Source: Knoellia sp. p5-6-4
GTDB taxonomy: Bacteria; Actinomycetota; Actinomycetes; Actinomycetales; Dermatophilaceae
DNA length: 64,000 bases
NCBI RefSeq assembly: GCF_029222705.1
Contig: NZ_JARGZF010000001.1
Span: forward strand, 988,437-1,052,436
Direction: 5' to 3'
Shown in pieces: positions 8,530-17,965 of the stretch; position 1 is the stretch's first letter, and each line of letters begins with the position of its first letter. The notes under the pieces are model-generated. The model made no database searches and was not told where the DNA came from. It saw nothing but the letters and a program-made list of their open reading frames with translations. Both the position numbers and the translations under genes were made by a program.

Positions 8530-9462
8530 ATGAGCAACGAGCGCAGCGCATGGGGATTCGGACTCGCGACCATCACCGACGACGGTGTCACCCTCGACAC
8601 CTGGTACCCCGAGCCCGCGCTGGGCCAGGCGCCGGCGGACGCCTCCGCCCCCGAGGAGCTCGAGGCGCTGGTCGGCAAGGACGAGGTCCGCCGGGTGCGC
8701 CGCGAGCTGGTGCAGGCCGTCATCGACCTCGACGCCGCCCCTGCCGACGCCTCCGACGCCTACCTGCGCCTGCACCTGCTGTCCCACTGCCTGGTCGAGC
8801 CGAACACCGTCAACCTCGACGAACTGTTCGGGAAGCTGGCCAACGTCGTCTGGACCAGCCAGGGCCCCTGTGCCGTCGAGGGCTTCGAGATGACGCGTGC
8901 CCGGATGCGCGCTCGCGGTCCGGTGCAGGTGTTCGGAGTCGACAAGTTCCCGCGCATGACCGACTACGTCGTGCCGGCCGGCGTGCGCATCGGCGACGCC
9001 GACCGGGTCCGTCTCGGCGCGCACCTGGCGCCGGGCACCACGGTCATGCACGAGGGCTTCGTCAACTTCAACGCCGGCACCCTCGGGACGTCCATGGTCG
9101 AGGGGCGAATCAGCCAGGGCGTGGTCGTCGGCGACGGCTCCGACATCGGCGGCGGCGCCTCTACGATGGGGACGCTCTCCGGTGGCGGCACCGAGCGGGT
9201 GCGCATCGGCGAGCGCTGCCTGCTCGGCGCGGAGTCGGGCCTGGGGATCGCGCTCGGCAACGACTGCGTCGTCGAGGCGGGGCTCTACCTGACCGCCGGG
9301 ACCAAGGTGACCCTGCCCGACGGCCAGGTCGTCAAGGCCCTCGAGCTCTCCGGCCAGGACAGCCTGCTCTTCCTGCGCAACTCCGTCACCGGCACCGTCG
9401 AGGCCCGCGCCCGCGACGGCCACGGCATCGTCCTGAACTCCGCGCTGCATGCGAACGACTAG
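8530..9462 (+). CDS. dapD: 2,3,4,5-tetrahydropyridine-2,6-dicarboxylate N-succinyltransferase
   Basis: A 310-residue acyltransferase of the actinobacterial DapD type, adding succinyl from succinyl-CoA to tetrahydrodipicolinate in lysine/DAP synthesis. The C-terminal half shows the imperfect hexapeptide rungs of a left-handed beta-helix ([22 protein letters not shown], then [18 protein letters not shown]). Near the middle, [20 protein letters not shown] matches the substrate-binding region of the mycobacterial enzyme. The ATG at 8530 is fixed by the start of similarity and by the -10-like box seven bases upstream. The end overlaps the next gene by 14 bases. Confidence 0.93.
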   Translation: MSNERSAWGFGLATITDDGVTLDTWYPEPALGQAPADASAPEELEALVGKDEVRRVRRELVQAVIDLDAAPADASDAYLRLHLLSHCLVEPNTVNLDELFGKLANVVWTSQGPCAVEGFEMTRARMRARGPVQVFGVDKFPRMTDYVVPAGVRIGDADRVRLGAHLAPGTTVMHEGFVNFNAGTLGTSMVEGRISQGVVVGDGSDIGGGASTMGTLSGGGTERVRIGERCLLGAESGLGIALGNDCVVEAGLYLTAGTKVTLPDGQVVKALELSGQDSLLFLRNSVTGTVEARARDGHGIVLNSALHAND

Positions 9463-10363
9463 GCGAGGCGGCACCAGGCGCGGCGGCCTGGTCCTCTCCG
9501 AGGAGCAGCCCCGCTCGCGCGGCCGGCGCATCCTGACCCGCGCGGTGCTCGCCCTGTTCGCCCTCGGGCTCGTCGTGGCCGGCTACGTGGGGGTGCAGGG
9601 CTTCCTGCACAACCTCGGCGGCCCCCGCTGCCAGGCCACCGCCATGGGCAACAGCGTGGACTTCGACCCCTCGCAGACCGGGTATGCCGCCACCCTCACC
9701 GCCCTGGCGGTGAAGCGGGGCATGCCCCCGCGGGCGGCGACCGTCGCGATCGCGACGGCCATCCAGGAGTCGAAGCTGCGCAACCTGCGCTACGGCGACC
9801 GCGACTCGCTCGGCCTCTTCCAGCAGCGGCCCTCGCAGGGCTGGGGCACCGAGCAGCAGATCCTCGACCCCGTCTACTCCACGAACGCCTTCTACGACGC
9901 GCTGGAGAAGGTCAAGGGCTACGAGCAGATGGAGATCACCAAGGTCGCCCAGGAGGTGCAGAAGAGCGCCTACCCCGCGGCATACGCCGACCACGAGCAG
10001 GAGGGCCGCATCCTCGCGTCGGCCCTCAGCGGGCACTCCCCCGCCGGTCTCGGGTGCCGCCTCGACCCGGCCGAGGCCGGCGACCCCGAGGGGCTGGCCG
10101 CCGCGCTGCGCACCGAGCTCGGCGTCCAGGGAACGCCGCAGGGCCGCACCATCACCGTCAGGGCGGGCTCGGACCTGCAGGCGTGGAACGTCGGGTCGTG
10201 GGCCGTCGCCAAGGCCAGCGCCCACGGCGTCACCCGCGTGCGCGTCGGCGAGCGCCAGTGGACCCGCACCCGTGACGAGGACGGCTGGTCGTGGGAGAAG
10301 GTCTCCGGTCCGGACGCCGCCCGCACGGTGACCATCACCTTCGCGGCTCCCCCCGCCTCCTGA
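9449..10363 (+). CDS. Membrane-anchored lysozyme-like protein
   Basis: A 304-residue protein with an Arg-rich cytoplasmic N-terminus, one transmembrane helix at about 28-48, and an exported domain. The segment around residues 100-135 ([15 protein letters not shown], then [16 protein letters not shown]) resembles the lysozyme/transglycosylase fold, with Glu107 in the position of a catalytic acid and the [12 protein letters not shown] strand typical of actinobacterial relatives. A C-terminal beta-rich stretch of about 100 residues has no family I recognise. Peptidoglycan cleavage is plausible but unproven. The start overlaps dapD by 14 bases, so the two are probably coupled. Confidence 0.75.
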   Translation: MRTTRRGGTRRGGLVLSEEQPRSRGRRILTRAVLALFALGLVVAGYVGVQGFLHNLGGPRCQATAMGNSVDFDPSQTGYAATLTALAVKRGMPPRAATVAIATAIQESKLRNLRYGDRDSLGLFQQRPSQGWGTEQQILDPVYSTNAFYDALEKVKGYEQMEITKVAQEVQKSAYPAAYADHEQEGRILASALSGHSPAGLGCRLDPAEAGDPEGLAAALRTELGVQGTPQGRTITVRAGSDLQAWNVGSWAVAKASAHGVTRVRVGERQWTRTRDEDGWSWEKVSGPDAARTVTITFAAPPAS

Positions 10364-10421
10364 CCCCGAGCAGACCGGCACCACTCCGAGGACCCGCGCG
10401 AAGGGCGCGCGGAGGACAGAA

Positions 10422-10456
10422 CGAGGCCCGCACCGTGTCCCACGGTGCGGGCCTCG
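10422..10456. terminator. Strong bidirectional hairpin terminator
   Basis: A perfect 16-bp stem (10422-10437 with 10441-10456) closes a 3-base loop between the convergent lysozyme-like gene and gltA. It is one of the strongest hairpins in the window. There is no long U tract, as is common in GC-rich actinobacteria. Confidence 0.85.
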
Positions 10457-10481
10457 TGTTCGGCCTGGAGCGACCGAGCCG

Positions 10482-11777
<1,296 letters not shown>

Positions 11778-11890
11778 CAACCCATCCTCGAAGTGTGAAT
11801 GCGGGCACCCTGGCTTGGCGCGCCCAGCGCAACAGCGACGGTACCCCAGGTGCTCCCGAGGCGAAAAAACGGGCAGTCCGGACGCGCCCG

Positions 11891-13024
11891 TCAGGCCAGG
11901 CGCTCCGCCGCCGCCTCGATCCGCTCGTCGCTGGCAGTCAAGGCGATTCGCACGTGCTGGCCACCCGCGGCACCGTAGAAGGTCCCCGGGGCCACGAGGA
12001 TGCCGCGGTCGGCCAGCCAGCCGACCGTCGCCCAGGCGTCCTCACCCCTGGTGCACCACAGGTAGAGCCCCGCCTCGGAGTCGTCGACGCGCAGGCCGGC
12101 GCCCTCGACGGCAGGCTTGAGGCGGGCGCGCCGGGCGGCGTACCGCGCCTTCTGCTCGGCCACGTGGGTGTCGTCGTCGAGGGCCGCGGCCATGGCGCTC
12201 TGCACCGGCGCCGGCATGATCATCCCCGCGTGCTTGCGCACCTCGAGCAGCCGCCCGACGAGCGAGGGGTCGCCGGCCACGAAGGCCGCGCGGTAGCCGG
12301 CGAGGTTGGACTGCTTGCTCAGCGAGTAGACGGCGAGCAGCCCTTCGTGGCTGCCGTCGGTCACCCGCGGGTCGAGGATGCTCGGCGTCGTCGGGGGCTC
12401 CTCGCTCGAGGGGTCCCGCTCCCGCCAGTCGAGCTCGGCATAGCACTCGTCGCTGGCGACGACCACGCCGTGGCGGCGGGCCCAGGCGACCACCTTCGCG
12501 AGGTGCTCGACCCCGAGCACCTTGCCGGTGGGGTTGCCAGGGCTGTTGAGCCACAACAGCTTCGGCGTGGTCGAGGGCGTGAGCGGCCCCAGCGCGGCCA
12601 AGCCGTCGACGACGGTGGGCACTGCCCCTGCCAGCCGGGCGCCGACGTCGTAGGTGGGGTAGGCGACGCTCGGGAAGCCGACGACGTCGCCCGCGCCCAG
12701 GCCGAGAAGGCTCGGCAGCCACGCGACGAGCTCCTTGCTGCCGATGGTCGGCAGCACGCCGTCCGGGTCGAGCCCCGGCACGGCCCGGCGCCGCTCGAAC
12801 CACCGCGCCACGGCCTCGCGCAGCGCCGGCGTGCCCCACGTCTGCGGGTAGCCGGGCGCGTCCGCGGCGGCCCGCAGCGCGTCCTGCACCACGGTGGGGG
12901 TCGGGTCGACCGGCGTGCCGACCGAGAGGTCGACCAGGCCCCCGCCCGGCAGGTCGGCGGAGACGGCACTCGCCCGCTCCGTGTACGGAGCGAGCGAGTC
13001 CCAGGGAAAGTCAGGAAGCAGCAC
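11891..13024 (-). CDS. dapC: Succinyldiaminopimelate transaminase
   Basis: Class I/II PLP aminotransferase of 377 residues catalysing the transamination step between DapD and DapE. The PLP-binding lysine is Lys237 in YSLSKQSNLAGYR; SPGNPTG (161-167) and SDECYAELDW (191-200) supply the other cofactor contacts. The actinobacterial pairing with fdxA directly upstream is conserved and supports the DapC assignment over a generic aminotransferase. The GTG start at 13024 lies three bases after the fdxA stop, so both are read from one message. With dapD and dapE also in this window, most of the succinylase branch is within 5.7 kb. Confidence 0.92.
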   Translation of the reverse strand: MLLPDFPWDSLAPYTERASAVSADLPGGGLVDLSVGTPVDPTPTVVQDALRAAADAPGYPQTWGTPALREAVARWFERRRAVPGLDPDGVLPTIGSKELVAWLPSLLGLGAGDVVGFPSVAYPTYDVGARLAGAVPTVVDGLAALGPLTPSTTPKLLWLNSPGNPTGKVLGVEHLAKVVAWARRHGVVVASDECYAELDWRERDPSSEEPPTTPSILDPRVTDGSHEGLLAVYSLSKQSNLAGYRAAFVAGDPSLVGRLLEVRKHAGMIMPAPVQSAMAAALDDDTHVAEQKARYAARRARLKPAVEGAGLRVDDSEAGLYLWCTRGEDAWATVGWLADRGILVAPGTFYGAAGGQHVRIALTASDERIEAAAERLA

Positions 13025-13027
13025 AGG

Positions 13028-13354
13028 TCACTCGTCGTGCTCCTGCGGCGGCAGCGCGGAGATGATCGGGTGGTCCTTGTTGATCAGACCCAGCTTGGCG
13101 GCACCGCCGGGGCTGCCGAGGTCGTCGAAGAACTCGACGTTGGCCTTGTAGTAGTCGGCCCACTGCTCCGGGACGTCGTCCTCGTAGTAGATCGCCTCGA
13201 CCGGGCACACCGGCTCACAGGCGCCGCAGTCGACGCACTCGTCGGGGTGGATGTACAGGGACCGCTCGCCCTCGTAGATGCAGTCGACGGGGCATTCCTC
13301 GATGCACGCCTTGTCCTTCAGGTCGACGCAAGGCTGGGCGATCACGTAGGTCAT
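13028..13354 (-). CDS. fdxA: Seven-iron ferredoxin
   Basis: A 108-residue ferredoxin carrying one [3Fe-4S] and one [4Fe-4S] cluster. Cysteines stand at residues 9, 17, 21, 25, 40, 43, 46 and 50; the [12 protein letters not shown] pattern is the classical CxxCxxCxxxCP motif, and the CxxxxxxxCxxxC spacing with replaced ligand is that of FdxA proteins. The acidic C-terminal half is typical of the family. It is an electron carrier in the cytoplasm and partner enzymes are not evident here. The ATG at 13354 is seven bases from a -10-like TAGTAT. It is co-transcribed with dapC. Confidence 0.94.
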   Translation of the reverse strand: MTYVIAQPCVDLKDKACIEECPVDCIYEGERSLYIHPDECVDCGACEPVCPVEAIYYEDDVPEQWADYYKANVEFFDDLGSPGGAAKLGLINKDHPIISALPPQEHDE

Positions 13355-13374
13355 AGCGCACATACTATGCACCC
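13355..13374. promoter_or_regulatory. Face-to-face leaderless promoters of fdxA and the GNAT gene
   Basis: Only 20 bases separate the two divergent start codons. The plus strand has TACTAT at 13363-13368, six bases before the GTG; the minus strand has TAGTAT (13362-13367), seven bases before the fdxA ATG. The two -10 elements therefore use almost the same base pairs, and each transcript would begin at or next to its start codon. Polymerase could open only one of the two at a time. Confidence 0.5.
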
Positions 13375-14454
13375 GTGTCCGACCTCGCCGCAGCACTCCC
13401 CGTCGGCGGCCGTGTCGTCGTCAGGTGGCGGCTCGAGACCGCCGACGCCGCGACCGGAGCCACCCTCACCGACACCGTCGGCACCCTGACGGCCAGCGAC
13501 GAGCGCACCCTCACCGTGGAGACCTCGCGTGGCGTCGTGGTCGTCGAGCGGGCCCGGCTGGTCGCGGCCAAGGAGCTGCCCCCGAAACCCACCCGGCGCG
13601 GCGCCCCGCACCGGGCCATCGGCATCGAGGACCTGCAGCGCGTCTCCGTCCCCTCCTGGGGGGCCGTGGAGCGGGAGCAGCTCGGGGAGTGGCAGCTGCG
13701 AGCGTCGTCGGGCTTCACGCAGCGCGGGAACTCGGTGGTGCCCCTCGGCGACCCGGGGCTGCCGCTCGAGGACGCCGTCGCCGAGGTGGAGCGCTGGTAT
13801 GCCGCGCGAGGCCTCCCGGCGAAGTTCGCCGTCGCGGGTCCGCACGGCTTCGACCCGGCCGGCGACGCACTCGGCCGGGTGCTGCTGGGCCGCGGCTACA
13901 CGGCCGGCAGCCTCACGCTGAACCTCACGGCCACCACCGACGCGGTCGCGGCCGCCGACCCCGGCGGGCCGGCGGTCCTCACCCACCCCGAGCCCGCCGG
14001 CGCCTGGCTGAAGGCCTACCAGCGGACCAGGACGACGGTGCCGGGCGTGACCGAGCAGGTGCTCATGGGCAGCCCACGCCAGCTGTTCGGCCACATCGCC
14101 CCCGGAGGAGGCCTGTCCCAGCAGCTCGGGCTGCGGCCCCCGGACGCCGCCGGCACCACACCGATCGCCCTGGGGCGCCTGGGCATCGCGCACGGGTGGG
14201 CGGGGCTCGGGGCGGTCTGGACCGACCCGGCATACCGCGGTCGCGGCCTGGCCGCGCACCTCACGGCCCAGCTCGCCGCGCAGGTGCGCCGCGAGGGTGT
14301 CCACCTGATCCACCTTCAGGTCGAGCACGACAACGCCACGGCGACCAGGCTCTACCGGCGGATGGGCTTCGACACCCACTCGTCATACGCGTACCTCACC
14401 GCACCGCAAACCCGGTGGCGCTCCGCCCGTGGCACCGACAGGGTGTCGGCATGA
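13375..14454 (+). CDS. GNAT family N-acetyltransferase
   Basis: A 359-residue protein. The first about 80 residues form a small beta domain ([17 protein letters not shown], then [23 protein letters not shown]). A degenerate GNAT-like unit follows, then a C-terminal GNAT domain with the acetyl-CoA motif [13 protein letters not shown] and the closing [17 protein letters not shown]. This two-part layout is common among uncharacterised actinobacterial proteins and resembles a pseudo-tandem GNAT. The acceptor is unknown. The GTG at 13375 is supported by the -10-like box six bases upstream. The stop overlaps the VOC gene start (ATGA). Confidence 0.82.
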   Translation: MSDLAAALPVGGRVVVRWRLETADAATGATLTDTVGTLTASDERTLTVETSRGVVVVERARLVAAKELPPKPTRRGAPHRAIGIEDLQRVSVPSWGAVEREQLGEWQLRASSGFTQRGNSVVPLGDPGLPLEDAVAEVERWYAARGLPAKFAVAGPHGFDPAGDALGRVLLGRGYTAGSLTLNLTATTDAVAAADPGGPAVLTHPEPAGAWLKAYQRTRTTVPGVTEQVLMGSPRQLFGHIAPGGGLSQQLGLRPPDAAGTTPIALGRLGIAHGWAGLGAVWTDPAYRGRGLAAHLTAQLAAQVRREGVHLIHLQVEHDNATATRLYRRMGFDTHSSYAYLTAPQTRWRSARGTDRVSA

Positions 14455-14864
14455 CCTCCCGCATCTCGCACACGACCGTCGACTCCCGCGACGCCCACGC
14501 CCAGTCCGTCTGGTGGGGACAGGTGCTCGGCTTCTCCGAGGACCCCCTCGACTCCAACGAGCCAGGGCACGAGGAGTGCATGGTCTTCTCCCCCGACGGC
14601 CGGCAGCGCGTGCTCTTCATCGAGGTGCCGGAGGGCAAGGCGGTCAAGAACCGGATCCACTTCGACCTCTGGCCGACGGACCGGACCATGGACGAGGAGG
14701 TGGACCGCCTGCTGGCCATGGGCGCCTCCATGGTCCACGACCTGCGCGACCACCGCGGACCCGGCACCGGGTGGGCAACCCTGGCCGACCCCGAGGGCAA
14801 CGAGTTCTGCGTGCTGAGGAGCGAGTCCGAGCGACCGGACCCCTACGCGCACCTGGTTCGGTGA
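14451..14864 (+). CDS. VOC family protein (glyoxalase/dioxygenase superfamily)
   Basis: A 137-residue single-module protein of the vicinal oxygen chelate fold. The N-terminal ISHTTVDSRDAHAQSVWWGQVLGF strand-helix unit and the C-terminal WATLADPEGNEFCVL strand are the paired beta-alpha-beta repeats of the family, and Glu in GNEFCVL is the usual metal ligand position. Substrate unknown; lyase, dioxygenase and resistance roles all occur in the superfamily. The ATG overlaps the GNAT stop by four bases, so it is the second gene of a two-gene operon. The end is 16 bases from the convergent VanW gene. Confidence 0.87.
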   Translation: MTSRISHTTVDSRDAHAQSVWWGQVLGFSEDPLDSNEPGHEECMVFSPDGRQRVLFIEVPEGKAVKNRIHFDLWPTDRTMDEEVDRLLAMGASMVHDLRDHRGPGTGWATLADPEGNEFCVLRSESERPDPYAHLVR

Positions 14865-14880
14865 CCGCGCAGCCCGTCGC

Positions 14881-16587
14881 CTACTGCGCCTTCGGGTGCG
14901 TGCAGGTGACGTCGTCCTCGGGGATGTAGTGGGTGTTGAAGGACGAGCGCTTCACCTCTGCGCCGCCCTTCTTGAAGATCCGGGTCACCGTGACGTCGAA
15001 GCCGGGGGTCGGCTCCTGCGGCACACAGGTGGGCTTGTCGTCGACGATCTTCTTGGGCTTGACGATGTTGCGCCGCGGCCCCTTGGTGGCCTGGACGTCC
15101 CACGTCTTGGTGCCGTAGAAGGTCACCGTCACGCTGTTGCCGGAGACGTAGGCCTGGATGAGGATGCCGCCCGCGGTGTCGTTGGTGAACCGGTTGTCGA
15201 CGTCCGGCCAGGAGATGGTCGCCTCGCGGCCCTCGGGGTAGCGGGCGATGTAGAAGCTGTGCGGGTGGTGCTCCTCGATGCGGGCACCGGAGAAGAAGAT
15301 CGCGTTGAACAGCGTCGTCGACAGCTGGGAGATGCCGCCGCCGTAGTCCTTGGTGAGCCGGCCGTTGATGATGACCGGGGCCGGGTTGTAGCCCTTGGCA
15401 CCGGTGCGCTGGCCCAGACGCTCGTTGAGGCTGAACGACTTGCCCGGGGGCACGAAGGCCCCGTTGAGGGTGCGCGCCGCGATCATGATGTTCTCGGTGC
15501 GCGGCGGGTTGTTCGGGAAGTACGTCGTGAAGGTCGAGATGACCTGCTTCGGCGCGATCTTCCGGGCCTCCTCCGTCGTCAGCTCCGGCTGGACGACAGT
15601 GGTCTTGACGTTCAGGGTGCGGCTGCTCGAGGTGAGCGCCGGGCCGAAGGCGTCGACCAGCGACTTCTCGTCGATCTGCAGCCCGGTCACCGCCGGCACG
15701 AGCACCGCCTTGCCGCCCTGCAACCGGAAGGTGGCGTCCTGCGCCTTGGGCTCCAGCCCCTTCTCCGCGGCTGCCGCCCGCACGGCGGCGAGCAGCTTCT
15801 TGCTGTCGTAGGCCGGCGCGAGACGACCGTCGCCGTCGGCCTTCAGGGTGATGGCCGGTGCGAACTCGGCCTGCCGCAGGACGAGCGCGGTCCGGCCCAC
15901 CGCCACGCGCAGGGGCGCGGACATGGCCTTGGACGCGAACTCGGTGCGGGCCCGCTGGATCTCCTCCGCGGAGACCTTTGGCACGACGGTGTTGACGACC
16001 CCCTTGACGGGCTTGGTCGTGGGCCAGGCCTCGGCGATGGCGTCGCCGGTCTCCTCGACCTGCAGGGACACCCCTGACACGGGTGCGACGACCTTGACCT
16101 GTCCGCCGGGGAAGGTGATGGATCCCTCCTGGGCCCCCTTGTCGACCCCCTTGGCCGTCTCCGTGAGCACGGCGCGCAGGCGGTCGCGGTCGACATCGGT
16201 CCTCAGGGGCTGGTCCTCGCCACCGTTGAGCTTGTTCCAGATGTCGCCGGGCTTGAGGGAGAAGCCGCTCAACCCCTGCAGCGTCTCCTCGAGGTCGAGC
16301 GACAGGCCGGCGGCGGAGGGGTCGATGTCGATGGTCTTGCCCGCGGCCTCGAGCCGGACGGGCGCGGACGCCTGCGAGGCCAGCTGCCGCTTGAGGGTCG
16401 CCTCCGCGTCGGCGGGCGACTTCCCGCCGATCGGGATGCCGGCCACGGAGGCGTTGGCGGGGACGTGCCGCCCCAGGAAGGCGGCCAGGCCGATGTACCC
16501 GGCCGCGAGGACGGCCAGGGCAATGGCCAGGCGCAGGGCGGCCCCGCCCCGTTCACCACGTCGCACTAGGACACTCTCTTCTCTCAC
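14881..16587 (-). CDS. VanW family protein with peptidoglycan-binding-like domains
   Basis: A 568-residue envelope protein. The N-terminus carries one transmembrane helix (about residues 17-38). Then come two repeats of the putative peptidoglycan-binding type (roughly 60-180 and 200-330) and the VanW domain (about 400-510), with SLNERLGQRTGAKGYNPAP and DYGGGISQLSTTLFNAIF as recognisable motifs. VanW proteins occur with vancomycin-resistance genes but are widespread and of unknown biochemical role. The start is GTG 16587, overlapping the flavin reductase stop by four bases; GTG 16566 behind an AGAGAG is an alternative. It is the last gene of the typA operon. The cysteines in the C-terminal tail (CVPQEP, VTCTHP) may form a disulfide outside the cell. 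Confidence 0.88.
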   Translation of the reverse strand: MREESVLVRRGERGGAALRLAIALAVLAAGYIGLAAFLGRHVPANASVAGIPIGGKSPADAEATLKRQLASQASAPVRLEAAGKTIDIDPSAAGLSLDLEETLQGLSGFSLKPGDIWNKLNGGEDQPLRTDVDRDRLRAVLTETAKGVDKGAQEGSITFPGGQVKVVAPVSGVSLQVEETGDAIAEAWPTTKPVKGVVNTVVPKVSAEEIQRARTEFASKAMSAPLRVAVGRTALVLRQAEFAPAITLKADGDGRLAPAYDSKKLLAAVRAAAAEKGLEPKAQDATFRLQGGKAVLVPAVTGLQIDEKSLVDAFGPALTSSSRTLNVKTTVVQPELTTEEARKIAPKQVISTFTTYFPNNPPRTENIMIAARTLNGAFVPPGKSFSLNERLGQRTGAKGYNPAPVIINGRLTKDYGGGISQLSTTLFNAIFFSGARIEEHHPHSFYIARYPEGREATISWPDVDNRFTNDTAGGILIQAYVSGNSVTVTFYGTKTWDVQATKGPRRNIVKPKKIVDDKPTCVPQEPTPGFDVTVTRIFKKGGAEVKRSSFNTHYIPEDDVTCTHPKAQ

Positions 16588-17075
16588 GCCAGGGACCCGT
16601 ACCGGCTGCGGTAGTACATCAGTGCCGCCCCGGGGTGCTCGGCAACTCCCAGCGACACTACTTCGCCCACCACGATGCTGTGGTCGCCGGCGGGGTGGAT
16701 GTCGGTGGTCTGACACTCAATCGTTGCCAAGGCCCCGTCGAGCAGTGCGACCCCCGTGGTGCCGCGGTGGTGCGGCACGCGGTCGAGCTGGCCGTGCAGG
16801 GGGCGGCCCTGGGTGGCGAGCCAGTCCGCGGTGCGCCTCTGGTCGGCAGCCAGCACGCTGACCCCCCAGGTGCCCGCGTCCTTGACCGCGTCGTGGAAGC
16901 GGGCGTCGACCTCGATGCAGGCGAGGACGAGCATCGGCTCCATGGACACCGAGGCGATGGCGTTGGCGGTCATCGCGTGGTCGTGGCCACCCGACACGGT
17001 GGTGAGGATGCTGACACCGGTGGCGAAGCGGCCCATGGCCAGGCGGAAGCGGTCCTGGGTGGGCTCCTCCCTCAT
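16584..17075 (-). CDS. Flavin reductase family protein (FMN-binding split barrel)
   Basis: A 163-residue flavin reductase-like protein that would transfer electrons from NAD(P)H to flavin for a partner monooxygenase or act as a flavoprotein itself. Diagnostic stretches are MGRFATGVSILTTVSGGHDHAMTANAIASVSMEP, in which the MTANA segment binds the flavin phosphate, and the C-terminal GDHSIVVGEV strand followed by ALMYYRSRYGSL. Length and both motifs fit the HpaC/RutF branch. The ATG at 17075 overlaps the mshB stop, and its own stop overlaps the VanW start. No monooxygenase is adjacent, so the partner is unknown. Confidence 0.9.
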   Translation of the reverse strand: MREEPTQDRFRLAMGRFATGVSILTTVSGGHDHAMTANAIASVSMEPMLVLACIEVDARFHDAVKDAGTWGVSVLAADQRRTADWLATQGRPLHGQLDRVPHHRGTTGVALLDGALATIECQTTDIHPAGDHSIVVGEVVSLGVAEHPGAALMYYRSRYGSLA

Positions 17076-17965
17076 GCGCCCTCACCGGGAAGCAGCGAGG
17101 TCCTGCGCACGCCGTCGGCGGCGGGCACCAGGCCCCCGGTCGACGGGTCGAGCAGGGCGAACCCCTCGCGGCCGGGGAGGCGGGCGGCGACGTCGTTGGA
17201 CAGGGCGAAGCAGCCCTCGCCCACGCTGACCTGCGTGCGGTGCTCGCGCAGGGCCGCGGTCTGCAGGGGCAGCACCGAGAGGTCGACGATCTCGTGGGTC
17301 ACGGCTCCATCGTCGAGCACGGAGGGCGGGAACGGGTCACCCGGGCCCGGGACGCGCCAGCCGGAGCCGGCGGGCACGTGCTCCTCCAGCCAGGCGCGGT
17401 CCTCCAGAGCCCACGACCGCGGCGTCACCACGGCATACAGGGCAGGGCGCTCGCGCTCGGGGAGGCCTGCGACGGCGGCGCAGGTGACCCGGTGGGCCTG
17501 GATGTGGTCGGGGTGGCCGTAGCCGCCGTGCGCGTCGTAGGTCACAACGACCGAGGGCCGGACCTCCGCGACCACGGCGGCGACGAGGGCTGCCGCCTCG
17601 GCGGGGTCGGCGTTCACGAACGCCGCCGGGTTGGCGGCCGTCGGGGAGCCGGCCATGCCGGAGTCGCGCCAGCGGGAGAGGACCCCTCGCCCGGGGTCCT
17701 CCCCGAGCACGCGGTGGTGCACCCCCAGCGTCGCCATGGCCCTGCGCAGCTCCTCACGGCGCCACGGTCCGAGGACGTCGTCGCGGTCGGACGCCAGGTG
17801 GGCCAGGTCGGCGGGGATGACCTCGCCCTCCTCCCCCAGCGTGCAGGTGAGCACGTGCACCTCGTGGCCCTGCCGGGCGTGGTGCGCGAGCGCCACTCCC
17901 GTGGCGAGGCTCTCGTCGTCGGGGTGGGCGTGGACGAAGAGCAGCACCTCACGTCCGTTGCTCAC
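17072..17965 (-). CDS. mshB: N-acetyl-1-D-myo-inositol-2-amino-2-deoxy-alpha-D-glucopyranoside deacetylase
   Basis: PIG-L family zinc deacetylase of 297 residues, second step of mycothiol synthesis: removes acetyl from GlcNAc-inositol. The metal site is visible as AHPDDE at residues 13-18 (His and Asp ligands, catalytic Asp) and GYGHPDHIQAH near 150 (third ligand). Length and the C-terminal region fit MshB better than the related mycothiol S-conjugate amidase Mca. Mycothiol is restricted to actinobacteria, which anchors the taxonomy of the window. The GTG at 17965 overlaps the stop of the binding-protein gene (GTGA). Confidence 0.9.
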   Translation of the reverse strand: MSNGREVLLFVHAHPDDESLATGVALAHHARQGHEVHVLTCTLGEEGEVIPADLAHLASDRDDVLGPWRREELRRAMATLGVHHRVLGEDPGRGVLSRWRDSGMAGSPTAANPAAFVNADPAEAAALVAAVVAEVRPSVVVTYDAHGGYGHPDHIQAHRVTCAAVAGLPERERPALYAVVTPRSWALEDRAWLEEHVPAGSGWRVPGPGDPFPPSVLDDGAVTHEIVDLSVLPLQTAALREHRTQVSVGEGCFALSNDVAARLPGREGFALLDPSTGGLVPAADGVRRTSLLPGEGA

